Assembly: GCF_900107135.1 (NCBI RefSeq)
Contig: NZ_FNOV01000019.1
Span: 1 to 52,933, forward strand
Length of the DNA stretch: 52,933 nucleotides
Origin: Hymenobacter psychrophilus
GTDB lineage: Bacteria > Bacteroidota > Bacteroidia > Cytophagales > Hymenobacteraceae
Direction: 5' to 3'
The notes under the pieces are model-generated. The model was given only the letters and a program-made list of their open reading frames with translations, was not told the DNA's origin and did no database searches. Positions 40,249 to 49,270 of this stretch are shown one piece after another. Numbering within the stretch: the stretch's first letter is position 1; each line of letters opens with the position of its first letter. The translations under genes were made by a program, and so were the position numbers.

Positions 40249-40433
40249 GTAAACAGTTGGTGTTATAGTGCAAAAGGTGTGAGTGGACAGATGCTTACGC
40301 AAAGAATCCACAAAGACACAAATTGCAGCTAAACGCTGCAAACAGGTAACTCAAAAAGCCAAAATAGTACGATTAGCCGCCGGTCAGCTTGATGGGTGCG
40401 GAGGCTGCGGAAACGGACTACTGCGGCTAACGC

Positions 40434-40492
40434 AGAAACTCTTAAGAAGTTTAAAAGAATTACTTTAGAAATCTTTCAGAACTTTATCAGAA
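40434..40492 (+). repeat. Six AGAA tetramers phased at exactly 11 bp
   Basis: AGAA starts at 40434, 40445, 40456, 40467, 40478 and 40489, each followed by T-rich bases (for example AGAAATCTTTC). The array is just upstream of the first tra-operon gene (40517). It could be a multimeric regulator site or curved DNA. Confidence 0.75.
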
Positions 40493-40516
40493 CACAGGGC
40501 GTAAAGCATCGCCAGT

Positions 40517-41290
40517 ATGCAAGCTGCCCTGTTCTTCCTGCTGGTACTTCTACCCCTCGCGGCCCTGTTGGGGCTGGTGTGGTGGCGCTTCACCGGCAGC
40601 GGGAAAGGCAAGCCGGAGGTACTGGTAGCCACCAGCAACCACCGGTCGGTGCGCTCCTTTCACTATGGGCCAAAGCCAACGCCCACGCCGGCCGAAGCCG
40701 CGCCGCCCTTGTCGGCCGACAACCCCATCTCGCGCTTGATGCCCGAAGAGGATTTCCGGGCCAAAGAGGAGCAGGAGCTACAGGCGGAAGCGGACCGCAT
40801 GGAAGCCGACCAAATCACGGCGCGGGAGCTGGCAGCTACGGAATCTGCGGCGGATGCTGTAACTGAGAATGAGGCCGCTATGCCAGCAGAGGTACTGGGC
40901 ACTCAGGAATCAGAGGCCACGCCAGCCGATGCTGCGCCGCCGGTACTCTCTTCGGTTCACATGCTGGGCACGGCGGCAGTTTCGGTTTTCGATAGGCTTG
41001 GTATCGACGAGCCGGAAAGCACGACCACTGTGGGGATGGAAGAAGCGCCTGCCCCAGCTACTGAAACGGCCGCTGCGGCTGCCACCGAGCAACCAGTCCC
41101 GGAAGCTGCGGCAGATGATGCCGTGCCGGAATCCCTCTATGACAACCCGATTACGACGGCTGCCCCGACCAATAACGACCGCGCCAACCAACTCAAGCAG
41201 GTAGAGCTAAACAAGCGCAAGCGGGCAGCCCTAGCGGCCAGGAACGCCAGCCATAAAGCGGCGCTGACGGGGCTGTACCCCGGAAAGTAA
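40517..41290 (+). CDS. Membrane-anchored acidic protein at head of tra operon, 257 aa
   Basis: A single N-terminal membrane helix (LFFLLVLLPLAALLGLVWW) is followed by a long, acidic, Ala/Glu/Pro-rich and probably disordered region, then a basic C terminus (LNKRKRAALAARNASHKAAL). No domain is recognised. Its place immediately before the transfer genes suggests a structural or assembly role in mating-pair formation. Confidence 0.65.
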   Translation: MQAALFFLLVLLPLAALLGLVWWRFTGSGKGKPEVLVATSNHRSVRSFHYGPKPTPTPAEAAPPLSADNPISRLMPEEDFRAKEEQELQAEADRMEADQITARELAATESAADAVTENEAAMPAEVLGTQESEATPADAAPPVLSSVHMLGTAAVSVFDRLGIDEPESTTTVGMEEAPAPATETAAAAATEQPVPEAAADDAVPESLYDNPITTAAPTNNDRANQLKQVELNKRKRAALAARNASHKAALTGLYPGK

Positions 41291-41322
41291 GCCGGCCCCG
41301 GCGGCCGGCCCCCGACCTACTT

Positions 41323-41448
41323 ATGAGCACGCTACCCCATCCTCATTTCTACTCTCTCGCTATGCTACCCAACTCATCCCCGCTACCCGCCGCCCCGGCC
41401 TTCCCACTTCTTCCAGTGCCCGCCCCAGCCGCCCCGAGCTGCTTTTAA
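41323..41448 (+). CDS. Possible small Pro-rich peptide, 41 aa
   Basis: A short frame starting MSTLPHPHFYSLAMLPNSSP runs to a stop at 41448 in the 307-base gap between the first two genes of the operon. Proline-rich low complexity makes chance likely; it is listed as a weak candidate. Confidence 0.2.
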   Translation: MSTLPHPHFYSLAMLPNSSPLPAAPAFPLLPVPAPAAPSCF

Positions 41449-41451
41449 ACA

Positions 41452-41475
41452 CCGGGCCAGACCTGTCTGGCCCGG
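41452..41475. repeat. Perfect hairpin between the first tra-operon genes
   Basis: CCGGGCCAGAC (41452-41462) pairs with GTCTGGCCCGG (41465-41475) around two bases. No T-run follows. It may attenuate transcription or protect the downstream tra message. The rest of the 41291-41597 gap holds nothing clear. Confidence 0.6.
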
Positions 41476-41597
41476 GCGCTGCCGCGCGCCCGCCCTGCGC
41501 CAGTAAGCCAGCCGCTGTTGCGCTGCGCCTAATCCGTTTTCCACCGCTTCCGGGGAGATAAGCGCCCTCACACTCCATTTCCAACACCCTTTCCCCC

Positions 41598-41978
41598 ATG
41601 TTCACCAACCCCCTTTCCCTGGCCAAGAAATTGGCTGTTGCCGGACACGCCTACCAACCATCCAAAGCAGAGAAACGCGCCTACGCCGTGCTGACGGCCC
41701 TGGCGTTGTCCAACCGGGCGGCTTTTGCCCAGAGCGGTAGCGCCCAAGGTGCCCTCGAAGGAGTGCAGGAAACCGTCGTAGGCATCGTGCAGGTCATCTT
41801 CGCCATTATCCTGATTATCGGCCTGATTCGCGTGGTCATGAAGTTCGTGCAGGGTGCCCCGGATGCGCTCGGCTCTTTGGGCTGGCTCGTCGGCGGGGTC
41901 ATCCTGTGGTTCGGCTTCCAGCTGTTCAAGGACGACTTGGTAGGTGCCGTAGGCGGCGGCGAAGGTGGCGTACGCTAA
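41598..41978 (+). CDS. traE: TraE-like (DUF4134) conjugation protein, 126 aa
   Basis: The protein has a cleavable-looking N terminus (AVLTALALSNRAAFA), a membrane segment (VVGIVQVIFAIILIIGLIRV), then GSLGWLVGGVILWFGFQ. DUF4134 proteins are the probable pilin-like (VirB2-type) components of Bacteroidetes T4SS. It is followed after 19 bases by traF, as in CTnDOT-type operons. Confidence 0.88.
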   Translation: MFTNPLSLAKKLAVAGHAYQPSKAEKRAYAVLTALALSNRAAFAQSGSAQGALEGVQETVVGIVQVIFAIILIIGLIRVVMKFVQGAPDALGSLGWLVGGVILWFGFQLFKDDLVGAVGGGEGGVR

Positions 41979-41997
41979 GCCCTGAGTTTCCACTCTC

Positions 41998-42324
41998 ATG
42001 CGCTCCTACAAGTCTATTGAGCGACCAGCCCAGGTCCTGGGAATGAATATTCAGGACCTGGGCATCATGGTTGGCCTGTTCATCGGTTCCGTGCTGCTGC
42101 TCGGATTTCTGGGGATGGCGGTCAAAATCCCCCGCATTATCTACCTGCTCGTCATCGTCGCAGAACTGGGCCTCATCATGGGCCTGCGCTACCTGAGCCG
42201 CAAGCAAGCGCCCGGCTTCCTGATGGGGTGGCTCTCCTTCACCTTCATTCAGCCCCGCCGCCTGGCCGTGGGGCCTTTACCAACTCCCGCTCATGACAAA
42301 AAAGCCAAAAACCACCGCGTTTAA
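41998..42324 (+). CDS. traF: TraF-like (DUF4133) conjugation protein, 108 aa
   Basis: Two hydrophobic helices (IMVGLFIGSVLLLGFLG and IYLLVIVAELGLIMG) follow a basic N terminus, as in VirB3-type proteins. The family's C-terminal part with Arg/Pro is present. The 3' end overlaps the start of traG by 32 bases. Confidence 0.88.
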   Translation: MRSYKSIERPAQVLGMNIQDLGIMVGLFIGSVLLLGFLGMAVKIPRIIYLLVIVAELGLIMGLRYLSRKQAPGFLMGWLSFTFIQPRRLAVGPLPTPAHDKKAKNHRV

Positions 42325-44911
42325 CGCGGTGATGCCGGTGCATAGCTTCGAGGGCGATAAGGTCGTGTTCAAGGATGGGCGCGTCGGCGTGGGCTTCCTG
42401 GTCGAGCCGGCCGAAATGGAAAGCTGGACTATCGAAGACTACGAGGCCTTCCAGGCCGCCCTCGTCGGGGTGCTGCGGGCCCTGCCGGTGGGCAGCATCG
42501 TGCAGAAAACCGACATCTACTACGACCGGCCCTACCGCGAAGACAAAACCCAGCAGACCTACTTTGAAAACAAGATGAACAAGCACTTCTTCGAGCGGCT
42601 GGTGCTGTTCCAGAAGTCTTACTTGTTCATCTCGTTTGCGCCGGCTGCGGTAAAGTCGCCCAAAACCAACGCGGTCAATGCCCTGGTGGCCCGCGCTGGC
42701 GAGGCCGTGCTCAAGAATCCGTTTGCGCAGCTAGTGCAAACCCTGGAGGTGGCCGAAAGCGGCGCGGTCGAATTCATTCAGGGCATCAAGAACCTGGGCG
42801 GCGTCACCTTCGAGCGGCTCAGCAACCAGGAAATCCACCAGCTGTACCTGCAGTATTTCAACCTCAATTTCGACGCTCAGCCCACCCGGCAGGAGCGCGA
42901 GATGGGCAACGAACTGGGCACGTTCAGCGTGGGCGAGCAGAAGGTCAATGTTCTGTCGATGGTGGGGCAGGGCTCGGACGCTTACCCGGCCGTAAAGAAC
43001 AGCTACGGCGTCACCGCGCCCATGCTCTACCCGCTCACCCATATTCTCCAGTGCCCGCATGTGCTCACGCAGGCCCTGATGATTCAGGATACCCGCGCGG
43101 AGCTGAGCAGCCTGGATACCGACCGCAAGCTCAATGCCTCGCTCTCCTTCCTGGCCACCCAGGATAACCACCTGCGGGCGGCTGAAGTCGAGGAATTTAC
43201 CGCCGAGGTCCGGGCCGAAAACAAGCAGATTGTGGGCCTGCACCTCTCGCTTATGCTGTGGGATACCAACGATACCAGCCGGCGGGAAAACGTGGAGCGG
43301 GCCACGGCCGCCTTCCGCTACATGTTCGGCACGGAGAGCGTCGTGGAAAGCTACCTGGCCCTGCCGGTGTTCTTCGGCCTGCTGCCGGGCAACGCCAACC
43401 AGGTGCCCGACCGCTGGCTGACTACCACCGCCGACCGGGGGGCCTGCTACATGCACTGGACCGCGACCTACAAAACCGATCCGGTAGGCGAATACCTCAC
43501 TGACCGCTTCCGCAATCTAGTGCAGGTGAACCTGTTCAACACGGCGCTGGACAATCAGAATGCCATGGTTATCGGGCCCTCCGGCTCGGGCAAGTCCTAC
43601 ACCTTCGGCAACCTGATTGTGCAGCGCTACGAGAAGGGGGCCCGTCAGATTATTATGGACGTGGGCGGCACCTACCGCAACGTGCTGCAATCCCTGAATG
43701 GGGAGAATTTCGACAACACCTACTTCGAGTACGACCCGCAGCGGCCCATCGAGTTCAACCCTTTCATCGTCCCGCGGGACCAAGCCAACGGCAACAAGTG
43801 GCTCTACAACGACGAGAAAACCAACTTCCACCTGGCCCTGATTGCCGCCCTCTGGAAAGGGGGCAAGGATACGGGCCTGGATAAGTCGGAGCGTACCATC
43901 CTCAGCCGGTTTCTGATTGAATACTACGTGTATCTCAACGAGCACGACAAGCTGGGGCAGAAGGATGAGGAGTTTCCCGGCATGGAGAGCTTCTACCGCT
44001 TCGTGGAGCGCTACGACGCCGATATGCAAAAGCCGGTGTCGGTGCTCGGCGAAGGGCAGGAAGCGGACCCGCTGGACGGGGCGCGCCGGCAGTACCAAAA
44101 AAACATGAAGTACATCGACATGCACCAGTTCTTCCTGGTGCTGGGTCAGTACATCAGCGGCGGGCGCTACGAGCGGGTGCTCAACGCCAAGCGCGACGTG
44201 GATTTGAGCGAGTACCGGCTCATCTGCTTCGATTTGGCCAAAGTGCAGGCCGACCCCGACCTGTACCCGGTGGTGGCCATGCTCATCACCGAGCTGAGCC
44301 TGGACCTGTTCCGCAAGTTCCCGGATGACGTGAAGTACATCGCCCTGGATGAGGCCTGGACGATGCTCAGCGGGGTGCTCTCGGAGTTCATCGAGTCGAT
44401 GTACCGCACGATTCGCAAAACCAACGGCTCGGTGACCATCATCACCCAGGGCATCACCGAGATAACCAGCAGCAAAATAGGGCCGGCCATTATCAATAAT
44501 TCGGCTACCAAAATCATCCTGCGGCATGTCAACCCCGACTCGCTGGCCCAGCTGCAGGCCCCGCTCGGCCTGACGGGCCACGAGATGGACCTGATTAAGT
44601 CGGTGCGCTCGACCGATGCCCTGCGCGAGTTCTTCATCAAGCAGGGAGCCAAAGGGAAGGTGTTTGCCCTGGAGGCCTCACCCCAGCTCGATGCCATCCT
44701 GACTTCCAAGCCGGTGGAGCGCAACCACCTCAACAAGCTGGTGAAGTTCTACCAGCAGACCAACCGCCGCCCTAAAGTGGACAAGGCCGGCCAGCTCGTG
44801 GTCGGCACCGATGGGGAGATACAGTACGAGGACGTGAAAGTGCAGCGCCTCGACTACGCCGTGGATCAGTTTGTCGAAGATAAGCAGAGCCGCAAGCTCG
44901 GGGGGAAATGA
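42293..44911 (+). CDS. traG: TraG, VirB4-type conjugation ATPase, 872 aa
   Basis: Walker A GPSGSGKSYT is near residue 428 and Walker B IALDEAWTML near residue 683. The N-terminal half has the TraG-type domain (FVISAPA-like motif seen as LFISFAPAAVK). It energises pilus assembly and transfer at the inner membrane. The start ATG lies inside the end of traF, giving tight coupling; the stop overlaps the traJ start (ATGATG). Length and order match Bacteroidetes tra operons. Confidence 0.95.
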   Translation: MTKKPKTTAFNAVMPVHSFEGDKVVFKDGRVGVGFLVEPAEMESWTIEDYEAFQAALVGVLRALPVGSIVQKTDIYYDRPYREDKTQQTYFENKMNKHFFERLVLFQKSYLFISFAPAAVKSPKTNAVNALVARAGEAVLKNPFAQLVQTLEVAESGAVEFIQGIKNLGGVTFERLSNQEIHQLYLQYFNLNFDAQPTRQEREMGNELGTFSVGEQKVNVLSMVGQGSDAYPAVKNSYGVTAPMLYPLTHILQCPHVLTQALMIQDTRAELSSLDTDRKLNASLSFLATQDNHLRAAEVEEFTAEVRAENKQIVGLHLSLMLWDTNDTSRRENVERATAAFRYMFGTESVVESYLALPVFFGLLPGNANQVPDRWLTTTADRGACYMHWTATYKTDPVGEYLTDRFRNLVQVNLFNTALDNQNAMVIGPSGSGKSYTFGNLIVQRYEKGARQIIMDVGGTYRNVLQSLNGENFDNTYFEYDPQRPIEFNPFIVPRDQANGNKWLYNDEKTNFHLALIAALWKGGKDTGLDKSERTILSRFLIEYYVYLNEHDKLGQKDEEFPGMESFYRFVERYDADMQKPVSVLGEGQEADPLDGARRQYQKNMKYIDMHQFFLVLGQYISGGRYERVLNAKRDVDLSEYRLICFDLAKVQADPDLYPVVAMLITELSLDLFRKFPDDVKYIALDEAWTMLSGVLSEFIESMYRTIRKTNGSVTIITQGITEITSSKIGPAIINNSATKIILRHVNPDSLAQLQAPLGLTGHEMDLIKSVRSTDALREFFIKQGAKGKVFALEASPQLDAILTSKPVERNHLNKLVKFYQQTNRRPKVDKAGQLVVGTDGEIQYEDVKVQRLDYAVDQFVEDKQSRKLGGK

Positions 44912-46044
44912 TGGGCAACTTTCTAATGGTGGCCTACGGCATCGACCCGGGGTTTCTGCGCGCCTGTGACCAGACCTTAGCCATTGTGCTCACGGCCTGC
45001 CGGTTTCTGACGCCCTCGCTGATGGGCATCGCCCTGCTCTACACCATCGGGCGCGGCTTTATCAGCGGTAGCGGCCTGGCAATGGACTGGGGGCCGATTA
45101 TCAAGGCTACCTGGATATTCTTCCTGCTCTTTTTCTACCAGAGCCTGATTGATACCCTGGGCACCGGCATAGCGGCCTTCACGGCCCTGTTCTCGACCGA
45201 CCAGTCCGCGGCCGAAGCCCTCAGCGCCCTGACCACGCCGCCGGCGGTGGCGGCCGCAGCCAGCAATGACAATATCGGGATGGGCGACATTGTATCGGGG
45301 GCGGCCGCCATGATTAGCAGCATCTCCGACACGCTCAGCTCCTTCACCTTCTCGGGCATTATGACGCGGCTCTTCACGGCTACCACCGTGCTTATCGTCC
45401 GGGAAATAATGACGTTCCTGCAACAGTTCATCCTGGGCTTCCTCTACGTTTCCGGCCCTATCGCCATGACGCTTTCCGTCATTCCGGCCTTCGGCCAGCT
45501 GGCCATGAAGTGGCTGCAGAACTTCATCGCCGTGCAGATGTGGGGGCTCACGTTCGTGCTCCTGGATACCATGTACGGCTTTTTTGCCGATACCCAGCGG
45601 GTCGCGGGCGGCATCCTGGCCAGCGGCGGGCCTGCCCAATCGGTGGATGACACCAAGTTCATGCTCATGTCGGTGGCCTTCGTTATGCTCTACATCATCG
45701 TGCCCTACCTCACGTCCATGTTCATCGGCTCCTCGGCCGTGCAGGGCTTCGCCGGCCAGATGGCCGGGATGGCAATGGGCGCGGCTACGACGGTGGCCGG
45801 GGTGGCAGCTCCTGGCGGCGGCGGTCTGGCCTCAGCCGTGGGTCGGGCAATGGGCAACGCTGGCGGCGGCGGTAGCAGTGGCGGCAGTGGTGGCGGCAGC
45901 GCAGGCAGCCCCAGTGGCGGCGGAGGCAGCGGCGGTGGCGGCGAAGCAAGTAGTTCCGCCTCCTCGGGCCTGCCCTCCATTACCATGTCGGACGCCCTGA
46001 ACCCTTCCTACCGGCAGCGCGCCTCGGGCCTCTGGACTACCTAA
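44908..46044 (+). CDS. traJ: TraJ-like, VirB6-type membrane protein, 378 aa
   Basis: There are at least six hydrophobic segments (for example WIFFLLFFYQSLIDTLG and FMLMSVAFVMLYIIVPYL) and a Gly/Ser-rich C-terminal tail. This is the polytopic channel component of the T4SS. Its start overlaps the traG stop codon. The Gly/Ser tail is long for the family and probably a flexible linker. Confidence 0.9.
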   Translation: MMGNFLMVAYGIDPGFLRACDQTLAIVLTACRFLTPSLMGIALLYTIGRGFISGSGLAMDWGPIIKATWIFFLLFFYQSLIDTLGTGIAAFTALFSTDQSAAEALSALTTPPAVAAAASNDNIGMGDIVSGAAAMISSISDTLSSFTFSGIMTRLFTATTVLIVREIMTFLQQFILGFLYVSGPIAMTLSVIPAFGQLAMKWLQNFIAVQMWGLTFVLLDTMYGFFADTQRVAGGILASGGPAQSVDDTKFMLMSVAFVMLYIIVPYLTSMFIGSSAVQGFAGQMAGMAMGAATTVAGVAAPGGGGLASAVGRAMGNAGGGGSSGGSGGGSAGSPSGGGGSGGGGEASSSASSGLPSITMSDALNPSYRQRASGLWTT

Positions 46045-46158
46045 ATCCCCCCTTCTGAAAGGGTCTTTTCTGCTGCTCACTCAATGGGGCGGTAGGGAAG
46101 AAAATGCCCAAACGACCTGATTTCAACCTTCCAGCCTGACTTTCTAACCAGTTATACG

Positions 46159-46899
46159 ATGGATTCCGCCAAAGATTTGAGTACCTCCTTCTCCACCATG
46201 CGCAACCTGGCGCTGGGGAGTGTTTTAGCCCTGCTGCTGGTTGCCCTGGCCTCGGGCTTCCTGGTGTACCGGGCTTACGAAAACAGCGGTAAGCGCGTGT
46301 ACGTCGTCTCGCAAACCGGCTCGGTAGCGGCCCTTTCGGCCGGCACGGATGCCCACACCGCCTACGAGGCCCGCAACTTGGTGCGCCAGTTCATGCAAAC
46401 CATGTTCGGCCACGACCAATACACCTACAAGGCTAACCTCGATGCGGCGCTGCCGCTGATTGAGGGCCGTGGGGGCCGCCGGATTTACGAGGGCTTCACC
46501 CGCGGCCAGGTACTGCAGAACTACGAGCGGTACGCGGCCCGCAACGTCGTGACGGTGGATAGTGTGCTCGTGGACATGAGCAAGCGTCCCTGGGCCGGGC
46601 AGGTCTACATCAAGCAGCGCATTTTCATCGGCGGCCAGCAAAAGGAGCCTCTACCGCTGGCCGCCAAGTTCAACCTGACCGAAACCAACCGCTCGGATGC
46701 CAACCCCTACGGGCTGCTCATCACCAACTTCGACTACATCCCCTACGCGCCCACCCTGACGCGGGAAGAGCAGGAGCTGCTGCAGTCGCAGGAAGCTGAC
46801 CGGCAACGTCGCCTCCAGGAAGCGCAAAGAGGCCTGGCACCGGCCCCCGAAGCAGAGGCGGGCCCGACACCCGCGCCATCTGGCCCTCCTACTCGCTAA
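46159..46899 (+). CDS. traK: TraK-like, VirB8-type protein, 246 aa
   Basis: A short cytoplasmic N terminus and one membrane helix (LGSVLALLLVALASGFLVY) precede a periplasmic domain with NLVRQFMQTMFGHDQYTYKA, typical of TraK in Bacteroidetes elements. The last 40 residues are Gln/Pro/Glu-rich. It assembles the inner-membrane part of the T4SS. It follows a 114-base gap after traJ, in which I see no gene. Confidence 0.88.
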   Translation: MDSAKDLSTSFSTMRNLALGSVLALLLVALASGFLVYRAYENSGKRVYVVSQTGSVAALSAGTDAHTAYEARNLVRQFMQTMFGHDQYTYKANLDAALPLIEGRGGRRIYEGFTRGQVLQNYERYAARNVVTVDSVLVDMSKRPWAGQVYIKQRIFIGGQQKEPLPLAAKFNLTETNRSDANPYGLLITNFDYIPYAPTLTREEQELLQSQEADRQRRLQEAQRGLAPAPEAEAGPTPAPSGPPTR

Positions 46900-46921
46900 C
46901 TCCTAAACTTAGATTTCAACC

Positions 46922-47815
46922 ATGCCTAACTATATCCTGCCGGCCCTGCTGGGCCTGCTACTTTCTGCTACTGGTGCTTCGGCCCAAACCGCCCGCACCC
47001 AGCGCCCGCCTTCCTCGGTGGTAGTGGCCAATGAAACCCTGCTGGACGTGGCCGTTTCGGACAGCTCTACTACTTACCTCGTGTTTGGTGGCCCAGTGTC
47101 GCTCGTCGATGTGGGCATGGCCAACAATTACTTGGTCAAAATCGAAGCCAATGCGGTATTCGTGCGCGCCAAACGCAAGAATGCGCCCCCTACGCCCATG
47201 CTGATTCGCTACGGCTCGAAGTATTGGATGGGGCGTCTCGTGTTTGTCAACCGGCCGGTCCTGCAACTCTACGACTTTCAAAAGGACGGGGCCCTGGGCA
47301 TGAGCGGCATCGGCACGGCGGCCGGCTCGGCCCCGGAAAACGAGCTGGCACTTGATAAGGAAGAGGAGAAGAAAAGCAGGGTCGAGGGCAAGCTCAGCAA
47401 GCTGCGCAAGGCCAAGGAAGAGCATCAGGCGGTAGCCGTGGTGGATAATGACCTGGTACTGTCGCTGGCCAACGTGCGCAACGACAAGGATTTCACCTAC
47501 CTGCGCTTCAAGGTCATCAACAAGACCAACATCGACTACAACGTCGATTTCACCGACTTCCAGTTGGTGGAAAACGCTCAGAAGAAGTTTCTGGCCCGCA
47601 AAAAGAACGAAGCGCGCCGGCCGCTGGCTCCCTCGGGCGGGCTGGCCAATCAGATTATCACCGGCCGCACCACCGGCTACCTGACCTACGCCATTCCCCT
47701 GTACGCGGCCACGGAACGCGGCTACCTGGAAGTAACCCTGCGCGAACTCAACGGGGCACGGGTGCTGGTGCTGCCGGTGCCCTCGCGGGTGATTAACCGC
47801 GCCTCCACCATTTAA
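46922..47815 (+). CDS. traN: TraN-like (DUF4138), VirB9-type protein, 297 aa
   Basis: A signal peptide (MPNYILPALLGLLLSATGASA) is followed by a beta-rich periplasmic domain (LVFGGPVSLVDVGMANNYLV) and a second domain with TYLRFKVINKTNIDYNVDF and NQIITGRTTGYLTYAIP. DUF4138/TraN proteins form the outer-membrane core with TraM. In CTnDOT traN follows traM; here it precedes traM. Confidence 0.9.
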   Translation: MPNYILPALLGLLLSATGASAQTARTQRPPSSVVVANETLLDVAVSDSSTTYLVFGGPVSLVDVGMANNYLVKIEANAVFVRAKRKNAPPTPMLIRYGSKYWMGRLVFVNRPVLQLYDFQKDGALGMSGIGTAAGSAPENELALDKEEEKKSRVEGKLSKLRKAKEEHQAVAVVDNDLVLSLANVRNDKDFTYLRFKVINKTNIDYNVDFTDFQLVENAQKKFLARKKNEARRPLAPSGGLANQIITGRTTGYLTYAIPLYAATERGYLEVTLRELNGARVLVLPVPSRVINRASTI

Positions 47816-47835
47816 GGCCGCCGGCCCCCATCCCT

Positions 47836-49239
47836 ATGGAACCCATCACCTCCCAAAATCAACCGGCCGTTCGACCGCCTAACCCCGATAATGAGCAGGA
47901 GCAGCGGCCCGCGGCCGTGGCCGGGAAACGCACGCCCACCGAAATTCTGCGCACCAACTGGATGGCCTTTGCCGGCCTGCTGCTGGTGCTCGTGGTCGGG
48001 GGCCTGTTTCTGTGGCTGAAGTCTGCGAAGGAAGCCGCCCAACAGGAAAAGGAGCCGGTAGCGGCGGCCTCGGCCAACATTGAGCCGGAAATTGCTTCGC
48101 CCGAAACCTCGCCGGTTTCGCCCGTCGCCTCGCCTTCGGCCCAAATCGAGGCCCAGCGCCGCGCCGAGATGGACGCTAAATCGGCCCCGGCTACCCCAAC
48201 CGATGAAGATGTGGTCGATGTGTTTGCCGTCGATACGACCGGGCAGGCGCTGCGTCGGCGGCGGCGCGCGCAGGCTTTCGCGCAGGCGGCGGCCCGCCGG
48301 GCCGAGGCCGCCCGCGTGGCCGCGGCCGACGTGGATACCATCGAGACGACTATTCAGGACCCGAGTACCGGCTCTTACCGCTCGGAAACGCTGGTGGTGC
48401 CCCGTCGCCGTATCACGGCCAGCGGCGGCGGTGGCCGGCGGCGCTCCTCTGCGGCTGCCCGTAGCCTGGTGCCGGCGCGGGACGCGGACGGTACCCCGTT
48501 TGAAACCGACCCGGACGTGTTGGCGATGCTGGCTAGCTCCCCGCCCGAAACCCGCGCTGCCTACGAGCGCATGACGGGCAAACGCTACCGCGACCCCAAC
48601 CAGACCGCACAGCTGCTGGCCACCCGGATGAATGCCCCTGGCATGGATGGCTTCAATACCGTCAAGGTGGGCGGGAGCTCCTCGCGCATGATGGCGCAGG
48701 GCAACTACCAGCAGCAACAGCAGCTCACACCCGACGTGTTTTTTAAGTGCGTCATCAACGGGGAGCAGAAGGTCCGCACCGGCTCGGTGGTCATTCTGCG
48801 CCTGCTGGAAGATGCCGTGGTCAGCGGCGTGACCTTCCCCAAAAACATGGTCTTCGCGGCCGTGGCCACGGTGGGCAATAACAACGTGACGCTGGAAGTG
48901 AATCGTCTCGGGCCAACGCGGGTCGATGCCGACATCTACGACTTCAACTACATGCCCGGCATCATGATTGACCCGGTGAAGCGCATTGCCAAAGATGCCT
49001 CCATGGCCGGCAGCGACCTGCAGCAGCAGACCACGCAGGAACTCAGTACCGCTATCGACCGCTCGGCCTCGGCCGCTAACTCGGTAGTAGGTGTCGGGGG
49101 CCGCGTCGCGGCGACGGTGCTCTCCCGGCCCAAAACGCGCACCAAGCTGCGCGACGTGCTGCTCCCCGATGGCTACCCCATCCTGATTACCACGGCGGCG
49201 GCCGGCCAGTTGGGGCCGGAAGCCGCGAGTGGCCGCTGA
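47836..49239 (+). CDS. traM: TraM-like, VirB10-type protein, 467 aa
   Basis: A cytoplasmic N terminus and a membrane helix (WMAFAGLLLVLVVGGLFLWL, residues about 40-60) are followed by an Ala/Arg/Pro-rich linker that spans the periplasm. The C-terminal domain has VILRLLEDAVVSGVTFPKN and NRLGPTRVDADIYDFNYMPG, typical of Bacteroidetes TraM. It bridges the inner and outer membranes of the T4SS. Confidence 0.9.
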   Translation: MEPITSQNQPAVRPPNPDNEQEQRPAAVAGKRTPTEILRTNWMAFAGLLLVLVVGGLFLWLKSAKEAAQQEKEPVAAASANIEPEIASPETSPVSPVASPSAQIEAQRRAEMDAKSAPATPTDEDVVDVFAVDTTGQALRRRRRAQAFAQAAARRAEAARVAAADVDTIETTIQDPSTGSYRSETLVVPRRRITASGGGGRRRSSAAARSLVPARDADGTPFETDPDVLAMLASSPPETRAAYERMTGKRYRDPNQTAQLLATRMNAPGMDGFNTVKVGGSSSRMMAQGNYQQQQQLTPDVFFKCVINGEQKVRTGSVVILRLLEDAVVSGVTFPKNMVFAAVATVGNNNVTLEVNRLGPTRVDADIYDFNYMPGIMIDPVKRIAKDASMAGSDLQQQTTQELSTAIDRSASAANSVVGVGGRVAATVLSRPKTRTKLRDVLLPDGYPILITTAAAGQLGPEAASGR

Positions 49240-49270
49240 TTCCTTTCCGTTCACCTTAAAGCTTACGACT

